Under the pieces are notes generated by a model that searched no databases, was not told the DNA's origin, and saw only the letters and a program-made list of their open reading frames with translations. A stretch of 64,000 nt of DNA, from NCBI GenBank assembly GCA_009778035.1, contig WRKP01000001.1, forward strand, positions 1 to 64,000. The letters are read 5' to 3'. This stretch comes from Planctomycetaceae bacterium (GTDB lineage: Bacteria; Planctomycetota; Planctomycetia; Pirellulales; Thermoguttaceae). Shown piece after piece: positions 27,654 to 35,887 of this stretch. The position numbers were made by a program, and so were the translations under genes. The first letter of the stretch is position 1, and each line of letters begins with the position of its first letter.

Positions 27654-28415
27654 TCAATCGTCGCCGAAGAGCGAACGAAATGGATTCGGCGGCGGCAATG
27701 ACGGCGGCAGATCATACGTCTGTATCGGCAGCGGTTGGTTTATGTCGGGCGGCTGAGCACGTCGATACGGCTCAAAACCTTGAAATGCCGACGGAATCTG
27801 CACGACCACACGGCTCAAAAAGGGTTCCTCCATGTCCAATTCCCCGTTGCGTTGACGCTTCGCCGCCGAAGCAGACAATGAATAAAACGTGATTTCGATG
27901 GCCGACGGCACGCTTTTGCGGTCCAAACTCGCCCAGTGTTCGTGCCACGTTCCGCCATCATAATACTGAAACCGTCCATGAATAATTTCCGGCGCATTTT
28001 GGATGGTTTCCGCGACCGCTGTTGTAGCAGCATAGTCCCGTTCCGTCCGAACGAGCCCGTTTGCCGGATGGAATTCGTAAAAAATCGTCCGCAATTCCGA
28101 AGATTCTTCGGTTCTCCAGGCATAGTGTGCAACATCAATCCGCAACTGCTCTGCCGTGCCGGTTACGCCGAAATGCCGGATGGTTTCACCGCTGGCCGTC
28201 GGGCTCGAATCTTGGTCGGTATCTTGGATGGCCGACCGGAAATCATCGTTAATTTTTTGCGTCCAATGCCGAACGGTGCGTTGCTGTTGAGTTTGGCCTG
28301 CCCGTTGCTTTTCCATTTGGATAAGCGTATATGTAACGCCCCAAACGATGCTCAGCAACAGGACGAGCGTCGACAGGACGAGCAGTATTTCTAAGAGCGT
28401 AAAGCCTTGCCGCAT
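27654..28415 (-). CDS. prepilin-type N-terminal cleavage/methylation domain protein (type II secretion pseudopilin-like)
   Basis: MRQGFTLLEILLVLSTLVLLLSIVWGVTYTLI: prepilin peptidase site G|FTLLE plus TM helix; start trimmed from 28514. Confidence 0.85.
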   Translation of the reverse strand: MRQGFTLLEILLVLSTLVLLLSIVWGVTYTLIQMEKQRAGQTQQQRTVRHWTQKINDDFRSAIQDTDQDSSPTASGETIRHFGVTGTAEQLRIDVAHYAWRTEESSELRTIFYEFHPANGLVRTERDYAATTAVAETIQNAPEIIHGRFQYYDGGTWHEHWASLDRKSVPSAIEITFYSLSASAAKRQRNGELDMEEPFLSRVVVQIPSAFQGFEPYRRAQPPDINQPLPIQTYDLPPSLPPPNPFRSLFGDD

Positions 28416-28584
28416 GTCGATGTACGGGGCAACAAAAGCACGGCAACCGCCTCTGATTTTAGTGCAATCAAGGGGAATTTGCAATGGCGGGTCCGGCCAT
28501 GTGGATTTTTTCACACCCGATGCAATCGTAAAATTATCGGCCTCTTGCTTTTCCCCGTCCGTATGCTAAACTCACGGGATCGAA

Positions 28585-28800
28585 ATGACGAGCGAACATT
28601 TTTGTACTTGTTTTGTCCTATCCTGCGAACATCATCCTTCGCGTCACGAGCAGGGTTGCGATTCGTGTATTCAGAAAAACTTGCGAGACAAAGAAATCCC
28701 GGCCTGTTTTTGGATCAGCATTGGAGGCGACTTAAGCAATGAAAAGGAATTTACATACGAACGTTTCGCCGAGTATGTCTCGCACAACCGAACACAGTAA
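28585..28800 (+). CDS. small Cys-rich protein resembling DUF6485
   Basis: 71-aa ORF with CTCFVLSCEHHPSRHEQGCDSCIQKNLRDKEIPACFW...FTYERFAEYV; spaced Cys pattern and PACF motif. Confidence 0.6.
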   Translation: MTSEHFCTCFVLSCEHHPSRHEQGCDSCIQKNLRDKEIPACFWISIGGDLSNEKEFTYERFAEYVSHNRTQ

Positions 28801-29758
28801 CTCCACGGAGCCGAATTCAGATAAACTCCAAAAAACCAAACTGCCCGCCTGGATAGGCTCCGTCCTATTTCATACGTTCCTGCTGCTCCTCATCCTATAC
28901 TGGTTTTCTCTGCCCAGTGCCAACCGCTCTGCCCCCGGTGAACGCGGGGCCACCGGAACCATCACCCTCCAATCCGGCGGCAATGCAAGACAGCAGGCAC
29001 AAACCGCCGATGCAAACGTTGCCGATTCGGAACTACAGGATATTGCAACGGAACTCGCAACCCAGCGATTTGCCACGACCGTTTTGGATGTCCGGCCAGT
29101 CAATCCCGTACTCGCACCAGGCCAAATACAAGGGGCTGGCGGGGCCGCGGCGAGCGAACTGGCCGGTGATTTTCAGAACATCCCCAGCGGCGGAGTCGGC
29201 AATCTGACCGGAGCAACCACGGTGCAACTTTTTGGACAGAGCGGGACGGGAACGAAATTTGTGTACGTTTTTGACCGCTCTGCCAGTATGGATGGCCGAC
29301 GGATGCAGATGGCCAAGGCGGAGTTGATCCGCAGTTTGGATGCCTTGGGGGACTCGCATCAGTTTAATATCATATTTTACAATCACGAAGTGCAGGTTTG
29401 GCGGGCCAGTCCGCGGAGTTTGATTTATGCGACGCCGACGAACAAGCAAAGTGCGATTCGTTTTATTGAGGGCATCACGCCGATTGGCGGAACGCAGCAT
29501 TATCATCCGTTATTGGAAGCGATTTCTCATCGTCCTGATGTGATTTTTTTCTTAACGGATGGCGAGTCGCAGGATGATTTAACGGCAGTGCAACTTGCTC
29601 AAATCGAGCAGGCGAACAGTCGATTTGGTCGTGGTTCGCAGATCAATGTCATCCAATTTGGCGGTGGTGGTTTCACGGAAAGGCCATCGCAAATGCTTCG
29701 GCAACTTGCGGAAGACAACGATGGCGGGTATCTGTACCGCAACGTGCTGGGACAGTAG
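28775..29758 (+). CDS. membrane-anchored von Willebrand factor type A domain protein
   Basis: N-terminal TM (IGSVLFHTFLLLLILYWF); MIDAS-like FVYVFDRSASMDGRRMQMAKAELIRSLDAL; VIFFLTDGESQDD; start trimmed from 28739. Confidence 0.85.
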   Translation: MSRTTEHSNSTEPNSDKLQKTKLPAWIGSVLFHTFLLLLILYWFSLPSANRSAPGERGATGTITLQSGGNARQQAQTADANVADSELQDIATELATQRFATTVLDVRPVNPVLAPGQIQGAGGAAASELAGDFQNIPSGGVGNLTGATTVQLFGQSGTGTKFVYVFDRSASMDGRRMQMAKAELIRSLDALGDSHQFNIIFYNHEVQVWRASPRSLIYATPTNKQSAIRFIEGITPIGGTQHYHPLLEAISHRPDVIFFLTDGESQDDLTAVQLAQIEQANSRFGRGSQINVIQFGGGGFTERPSQMLRQLAEDNDGGYLYRNVLGQ

Positions 29759-29874
29759 AAATGCGAATTTTGTGTTTGTTCCGAAGCGGCATATGAACTC
29801 GCACCTCGTGCGGCTTGACTTTTTTGGCCGGACGGACGAAAATGGGTCCCACCGTAAACCCTCGGCAACTCACT

Positions 29875-30603
29875 ATGGGCAAACGCAGAAAGTTAGAAAC
29901 CATTCTCATAGAAAATAATATCGTTTCTAACGAACAATTACAACAAATTGTCCAATATGCCCACGCCGTCGGCATTGACCTGCACGAAGCCGTCTTGCAG
30001 AAAAAAATCGCATCTCCCGATGCCGTAATGATGGCCTATGCCGAATCCATCGGCTTGCCGTTTATCCACATTGACGATGTTTCCATTGATACGGCTATCG
30101 TGGCACAAATTGACCCAATGACTGCTCGGCAGAATTCATTTCTCCCGATTTCTGCAGACCAAGGCCATATCTTGTTGGCAACGACGAAACCGGTCATTCC
30201 CGACGTTGCGGAACAACTCCGGCTGCAATTTAATATGTCAGTTCGGTGCGTAATCTGTACGCCAGCCGAGTTGAGTTCGGCCATTGCCCAGTATTATCCT
30301 CGTGATGCCGTCAAAATTGAGCCGCCGAACGCTCCCGCAACGCAGAAACCCGTCGCGAAACCCAAGGCAAAGCCAAAGGCGGAGCCGGTGGAGCCGATGA
30401 ATGATGAAGACAAACGCGACAGGCTCCTGAAAGTGATTGCGTCGTTTAATTTTACGGTGGCGGGTGTTTTCTTTGGTTTATCGCATTTTCAGATTCCCCG
30501 GGTCATTTACAATTCGGGCTATCATTTTTTGTTTTCGATCATTTTGGGTATCCTCATCGGTGCCGTCGTGGGGTATTTCGTATTGCGGAAATTGAGCCGT
30601 TAG
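29875..30603 (+). CDS. GspE/PilB N-terminal-domain-like protein with C-terminal TM segments
   Basis: MGKRRKLETILIENNIVSNEQLQQIVQYAHAVGIDLHEAVLQKKIASPDAVMMAYAESIGLPFIHIDD... resembles T2SSE N-domain; no ATPase domain. Confidence 0.75.
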   Translation: MGKRRKLETILIENNIVSNEQLQQIVQYAHAVGIDLHEAVLQKKIASPDAVMMAYAESIGLPFIHIDDVSIDTAIVAQIDPMTARQNSFLPISADQGHILLATTKPVIPDVAEQLRLQFNMSVRCVICTPAELSSAIAQYYPRDAVKIEPPNAPATQKPVAKPKAKPKAEPVEPMNDEDKRDRLLKVIASFNFTVAGVFFGLSHFQIPRVIYNSGYHFLFSIILGILIGAVVGYFVLRKLSR

Positions 30604-30732
30604 AGCGTATCCCAAATTGCCCTGGAATCGCTTCCGTCATTCCGGCGCACGCCGGAATCCAGCCGAGCGGCGTGCACAGCGATTCCCTGGTTCCCGGCTT
30701 TCGCCGGGATGACGACTTTTTTGCCCAAGGCG
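30601..30732. repeat. family-B palindromic repeat; first bases form the stop codon of the upstream gene
   Basis: TAGAGCGTATCCCAAATTGCCCTGGAATCGC...GTCATTCCGGCGCACGCCGGAATCCAG...CCCGGCTTTCGCCGGGATGACGACTTTTTTGCCC. Confidence 0.75.
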
Positions 30733-30911
30733 GGGTAAACTGCATAAACTGTACGGATTGAGTCAATTTTTTCGTTTTTGCCGAAAAAAACGATATTGTT
30801 TTGCCGAAAATACTCTGTTTGTCCGTTTTGGTAAGCAATTTGTGCCAGTTCCATGCCGATAGACAGAGGCAGGTGAGGTATATGCCGCCCCTTCATTTAT
30901 CGGAGAGAACA

Positions 30912-31724
30912 ATGATTAGGCTCCTTTCAATCGCAACAATTTCCGTATCTCTATTGCTTTGTGTGCAGGTGTTCGGCAATTCGCCGGATGTCGAGCATCC
31001 AGAAATTGACGACCAAAGCAGCGTGTATTGTCCGTCGACGCCGCGTCCGTGCCCGACAACGCAAAAAAAACAGCCGACACAACAGCAGTATTGGTCTTGT
31101 CCAATACCGGGACATACGCATCCCATCGGCACGCCTTGTCCCGTACCGGCCGTCGGACACTTTTTTGGCGACACTCCAACGGGCCAACGTTTCGGGCTCG
31201 GCAGTGCTGGGGCAACGATGCGGGGCTTCAAACTGTTTAACCGGTCGAACGATGCGGCATCGGCTTCTCCCGGACAATCGGGCGGAACCGGTCTCGCGTC
31301 TGGCCTTGCTCCGCGAATTGCGTTCGCCCAGCGTGCAGAACCGGCCAGACCTGCCGGACCGCCGCCGAAAGGACTGCTGGAAGGCGTGTTCGCGACACAG
31401 CAATACCAAAAAACCGTCCCGATGACAGGGCAGCAGCATTCAAATATCGCGGATCACTTGGGACATCCTGATTTTCAGCATGGACAGGGACATTTGATCA
31501 CGCATCCGGGCCATGTGCCGGAACGGATTGTTTATGTTCCTTATGCGATGCCGCCACCGATTCACGTGGAGCGTCTTGGCAAGGCCTTGGCTCGTCCGTT
31601 CCCATGGCGTAAAATGCTTGGTGATGCGAATATGCACGAGTACCCGGAAATGCCGCTCAATATGTACACGACTCGGGGCCCGAGAGACTTTTTGGCTCCC
31701 AACCCGCCGAGCATTGGATATTAG
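30912..31724 (+). CDS. exported Pro-rich hypothetical protein
   Basis: signal peptide MIRLLSIATISVSLLLCVQVFGN; low-complexity Pro/His/Gly-rich remainder. Confidence 0.65.
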   Translation: MIRLLSIATISVSLLLCVQVFGNSPDVEHPEIDDQSSVYCPSTPRPCPTTQKKQPTQQQYWSCPIPGHTHPIGTPCPVPAVGHFFGDTPTGQRFGLGSAGATMRGFKLFNRSNDAASASPGQSGGTGLASGLAPRIAFAQRAEPARPAGPPPKGLLEGVFATQQYQKTVPMTGQQHSNIADHLGHPDFQHGQGHLITHPGHVPERIVYVPYAMPPPIHVERLGKALARPFPWRKMLGDANMHEYPEMPLNMYTTRGPRDFLAPNPPSIGY

Positions 31725-31817
31725 ACTTGTTCGGGTAATTAGACTTGTTCGGGAATGCGCAAGAGCGGGGGGATGCGAGCCCCCCGGGTAATTCGGGTAA
31801 TTTTCCCGGTAATTCCG

Positions 31818-32732
31818 ATGCTTGAAATCACACATCCCACCGAAGCCGAATTGGAAGGCGTCTTGCATTTTGCCTTTGGCCATCTGCCGGCAAATGAGTT
31901 TTCCCTGCGCATCGCGTCGATGATGCTGCAATACCAGACCGGCCGTATTGACCTGCAAGGCATCGTGCAAGCCAAACACGCTGGCCAACTCGTCGGAGTG
32001 CTGTATGCACAAACTCGGCCGGATAATTCCGTGATGCTTTGGATTCCGGCAATGGAGCCAGGCTTTCCGCTGGAGCCGATGTTTGAGCCGTTTCTTCAAT
32101 TTTGCCGGTCCAAAAACGCATTCGCGGCGATTGCGATTGCCGACCGCAATCAGTCGTTCGATGAACAGGCATTTTGCTCCGCCGGTCAGTTCCGCTCTCT
32201 TTCGGATTTAGTCTATCTCGTATCGGAACTGTCGCCCGATGATGCACCGGCAAAACCAAGCCGATTGCAATTCATTCCGCTTTCGGATTATGCGGAAGAT
32301 GTTTCGGAGCGGCTGATCCGGCTGGTCAAGGAAACCTATCTCGACACGCTGGATTTCCCGGAATTGATGCAAATCGCGCCGGTCGAACAGGTTTTGCAAA
32401 CATATAAAACCGAAGCGCCGTATCGGCCGGAATTATGGTTTTTCATTCAACGGGACGGCATTGATGTCGGCGTATTGTTTTTGACGGATTCGGGCCCGGA
32501 GCAGTTTGAATTGACGTATATGGGCTTGATTACGTCAGTTCGGGGACAGGGATTATCGCGGGAAATCATCCATTTTGCCAAGGCCATCACGTTTCAGGAA
32601 AACCGTTTTTTGCTGTTGACTTCGGTGGATGGACAAAATCATCCGGCATGCCAAACCTATCTTTCGCAGGGATTTAAGGCTTGGGATCGAAAGAAATTGT
32701 ATATCCGCTTTTTCCCGGCCTGGAATCCGTAA
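31818..32732 (+). CDS. GNAT-family N-acetyltransferase-like protein
   Basis: MLEITHPTEAELEGVLHFAFGHL...; C-terminal ELTYMGLITSVRGQGLSREIIHFA acetyl-CoA binding-like motif. Confidence 0.7.
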   Translation: MLEITHPTEAELEGVLHFAFGHLPANEFSLRIASMMLQYQTGRIDLQGIVQAKHAGQLVGVLYAQTRPDNSVMLWIPAMEPGFPLEPMFEPFLQFCRSKNAFAAIAIADRNQSFDEQAFCSAGQFRSLSDLVYLVSELSPDDAPAKPSRLQFIPLSDYAEDVSERLIRLVKETYLDTLDFPELMQIAPVEQVLQTYKTEAPYRPELWFFIQRDGIDVGVLFLTDSGPEQFELTYMGLITSVRGQGLSREIIHFAKAITFQENRFLLLTSVDGQNHPACQTYLSQGFKAWDRKKLYIRFFPAWNP

Positions 32733-32889
32733 AAACGGCACGGCCAGCACCGCAAATTGATGTTGCGAAAATTGGGAAAATTCTGTACCATCTGACGGCA
32801 GCAGGTCTCGTTCCAGGTTCCTCGAAAGATTTTGCAAAATGTATCCCGGATATTCTGGTATCGCACAACATGGCCACCGAGCATTTCTG

Positions 32890-33348
32890 ATGACGGCATT
32901 GGGATTTGCGATGCTGGTTAATGCCTTTTTAATCGCGAATTTTTACTGGACTGCACTTTTAACGCCCGGACAACGCAATATATGCCTTGCAGGCCTGTTT
33001 GCCGTATGGTGCGCGTTGACGGTTTTTGCGTCGTATCAAAAACAGAAACTCGCGGCGGCAACGAAAACGGAAGAACACGATACCACATTCCGGCAAACGA
33101 TCTCGCATTACCTGCAAGGCGATTGGTTTGCCGTGGAATCGCAAATCTTGCCTTATCTCAAAAAATATCCAAAAGATACTGAAATGCTGCTGCTTCAAGC
33201 GACCATGTATCGCCATACCGAACGCTATGAGGAAGCCTTACTGGTTTTGGATAAACTGCAACTCTTGCAAGACAGTCGGCGTTGGTTTGCCGAAATAGAA
33301 ATGGAACGGTCTGTGATCAGGCAAATGTTCACCGAGCAGAAATCTTGA
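32890..33348 (+). CDS. small TM protein with TPR-like C-terminus
   Basis: two hydrophobic helices then YPKDTEMLLLQATMYRHTERYEEALLVLDKLQLLQDSRRW. Confidence 0.6.
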   Translation: MTALGFAMLVNAFLIANFYWTALLTPGQRNICLAGLFAVWCALTVFASYQKQKLAAATKTEEHDTTFRQTISHYLQGDWFAVESQILPYLKKYPKDTEMLLLQATMYRHTERYEEALLVLDKLQLLQDSRRWFAEIEMERSVIRQMFTEQKS

Positions 33349-33421
33349 CGCTTCGCGGGTATCCGGCGGGTATCCGGTCATTGCGAAACTGCGACGAAAC
33401 CGCTAAAATTCCCGCCACGTT

Positions 33422-34639
33422 ATGCCGCCCCATGTTGCCGTTCCTTCTCCGAACACGAAATACCTTGTCCTTTGGGCATTGTGCATTTCGCATCTCCTGA
33501 ATGATACCTTCCAGTCCATCATTCCGGCATCGTTGCCCTTGCTCAAAGACGGATTGCTCCTTACTTTTACGCAAGTCGGGCTCATCGGGGCCGTTTTTCA
33601 ATGTGCCTCGTCCGTCTGCCAACCCCTCATCGGCTGGCTCACCGACAAGCATCCCCAACCCTACTCCCTGCCCTTCGGGATGACTTCCACGCTGTTCGGC
33701 ATCCTGCTGCTGTCCTGCGCTTGGAGTTTTCCCATCGTGTTAATTTCCGTGGCTCTCATCGGATTCGGCTCCGCAATTTTCCATCCCGAAGCCTCTCGGC
33801 TCGTTTATATGGCATCCGGCGGGCGATTGGGGTTTGCACAATCCTTTTTTCAGACCGGCGGCAATTTCGGTGCGGCAATCGGCCCGTTGCTCGCCGCCGT
33901 GATCATCACGCCCTACGGCCAGCAAAACATCGCCTGGTTTGCCGTCCTGACATTTTGTGCCGTCCTTTGGTTGATTCCATTAAGCCGATGGTATCGCGGA
34001 CTCTTGAAAGAACGGGAAGAGTTAACCAACACGCTGAAAAAAGAATATGCACCCGACGCGGCAAATCCCTTGCCAAGGCATACGATTTTTTTTGTAGTTT
34101 CCGTCCTGTTGGTATTAGTTTTCTCGAAAACGCTCTACACGACCAGTTTGAGCAACTTTTTTACGTTTTACCTGATTGAAAAATACCAGGTTACGGTTCA
34201 GCAATCGCAGTTATTTCTGTTTGCATTTCTCTTTGCCGTTGCGGCTGGGACGATGATCGGCGGAACGCTCGGCGATAGGGTTGGTCGAAAATTGGTGATC
34301 TGGTTTTCGATCCTTGGAGCAGCACCGTTTGCGTTGGTGTTGCCGTATGTCGATTCTTTATTGGGGGTTTGTTTGTTGAGTATGCTGATTGGAGCGATCA
34401 CGGCATCATCATTTCCGACGATTTTGATATTTGCTCAGGAACTGATGCCGGGCCGGGTTGGCACGGTTGGCGGATTATTTTTTGGATTTGCATTTGGATC
34501 GGGCGCGATTGCAGCGGCATCGTTGGGTTGGCTGGCCGACATCATTGGCATCATGTCGGTTTTTGAATGGTGTGCATACATTCCGCTCATTGGTTTGATG
34601 ACGTGGTTTTTGCCGCGGGAACCCAGAAAGAGCCTGTAA
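33422..34639 (+). CDS. MFS transporter, fosmidomycin-resistance (Fsr)-like
   Basis: ISHLLNDTFQSIIPASLPLLKDGLLLTFTQVGLIGAVFQCASSVCQPLIGWLTDKHPQP; 12-TM-like hydrophobicity. Confidence 0.88.
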   Translation: MPPHVAVPSPNTKYLVLWALCISHLLNDTFQSIIPASLPLLKDGLLLTFTQVGLIGAVFQCASSVCQPLIGWLTDKHPQPYSLPFGMTSTLFGILLLSCAWSFPIVLISVALIGFGSAIFHPEASRLVYMASGGRLGFAQSFFQTGGNFGAAIGPLLAAVIITPYGQQNIAWFAVLTFCAVLWLIPLSRWYRGLLKEREELTNTLKKEYAPDAANPLPRHTIFFVVSVLLVLVFSKTLYTTSLSNFFTFYLIEKYQVTVQQSQLFLFAFLFAVAAGTMIGGTLGDRVGRKLVIWFSILGAAPFALVLPYVDSLLGVCLLSMLIGAITASSFPTILIFAQELMPGRVGTVGGLFFGFAFGSGAIAAASLGWLADIIGIMSVFEWCAYIPLIGLMTWFLPREPRKSL

Positions 34640-34643
34640 CTCC

Positions 34644-35810
34644 CTAACTCACGCTGGACTCCACGTACGCGTCGGCAACGGCACGAGCAACCGCCGGTGC
34701 CACCGCACGATCCAATGGACTCGGAATAATGTAATCCGCACATAATTCCGAATCCGATACCACCGCCGCAATCGCCTTCGCCGCCGCGATTTTCATCGCA
34801 TCATTGATGTCCCGAGCACGAACATCCAACGCCCCGCGAAATATGCCCGGAAATGCCAATACATTGTTTATCTGATTCGGAAAATCACTCCGTCCCGTCC
34901 CAACAACCGCCGCGCCCGCTAACTTCGCATCCTGCGGCATAATTTCCGGGACCGGATTCGACATCGCAAACACGATCGGCTGCGAATTCATACTTTTCAC
35001 CATTTCGACACTCACGCAATTCGGTACGGACACGCCGATAAATACATCCGCTCCCCGTAACACTTCCGCCAACGAGCCGGTTTTTCGCTGCTGGTTCGTG
35101 ATCGCCGCCATTTCGAGTTTTTCCGCATTCAAGTCATCACGGCCTTGATAAATCGCTCCCAGCCGATCACACAGCACGACATCCTTGAGCCCCATCGCAA
35201 TCAGGAGGCGTATGACGGCAATTCCCGCAGCCCCGGCCCCGTTCGCGACGACGGATATTTCATCAATTTTCTTGCCCGTCAGTTTTAGGGCATTAAACAT
35301 TGCAGCCAGCGTTACGACGGCTGTCCCGTGTTGGTCATCGTGAAAGATGGGAATATCGCAACATTCCTTGAGTCGCCGTTCGATTTCAAAGCAGCGCGGG
35401 GCGGATATGTCTTCCAGGTTGATTCCGCCGAAACTGCCTGCGAGCAGGCGGATGGTATTGACGATTTCATCGACATCGTGCGATCGGATGCAAAGCGGGA
35501 AGGCATCGACATCGGCGAATGCTTTGAAAAGGGCACATTTTCCTTCCATCACGGGCATACCGGCTTCGGGGCCGATGTCGCCGAGGCCGAGTACGGCAGT
35601 TCCGTCCGTGATGACGGCAACGAGATTGCCGCGTCGGGTGAGTTCGAAACTTTTGTCGATATTTTTTTGGATTTCGAGGCAGGGTTCAGCGACGCCGGGC
35701 GTGTAGGCAAGGGAGAGATCCTCTCGGGTTTCGAGGGGCGAACGGCAAATGACTTCGATTTTTCCTTTCCAGTCGTAGTGTTTTTTCAGCGATTCGGCAG
35801 CGTAATCCAT
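34644..35810 (-). CDS. NAD(P)-dependent malic enzyme (short form)
   Basis: SLAYTPGVAEPCLEI, VITDGTAVLGLGDIGPEAGMPVMEGK, FHDDQHGTAVV; start trimmed from 35849. Confidence 0.95.
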   Translation of the reverse strand: MDYAAESLKKHYDWKGKIEVICRSPLETREDLSLAYTPGVAEPCLEIQKNIDKSFELTRRGNLVAVITDGTAVLGLGDIGPEAGMPVMEGKCALFKAFADVDAFPLCIRSHDVDEIVNTIRLLAGSFGGINLEDISAPRCFEIERRLKECCDIPIFHDDQHGTAVVTLAAMFNALKLTGKKIDEISVVANGAGAAGIAVIRLLIAMGLKDVVLCDRLGAIYQGRDDLNAEKLEMAAITNQQRKTGSLAEVLRGADVFIGVSVPNCVSVEMVKSMNSQPIVFAMSNPVPEIMPQDAKLAGAAVVGTGRSDFPNQINNVLAFPGIFRGALDVRARDINDAMKIAAAKAIAAVVSDSELCADYIIPSPLDRAVAPAVARAVADAYVESSVS

Positions 35811-35887
35811 CGTGGTGCGGGTTATGTTCTGTCGCTGGTATTTTAGCAAAAAGGAAACCGGATGTAAGACGGTGCTTGGCTGTTCCC

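Noticed and set aside
27398-27892. 164-aa ORF after dapB
   Set aside because: Translation through a family-A repeat and antisense of the prepilin-like gene.
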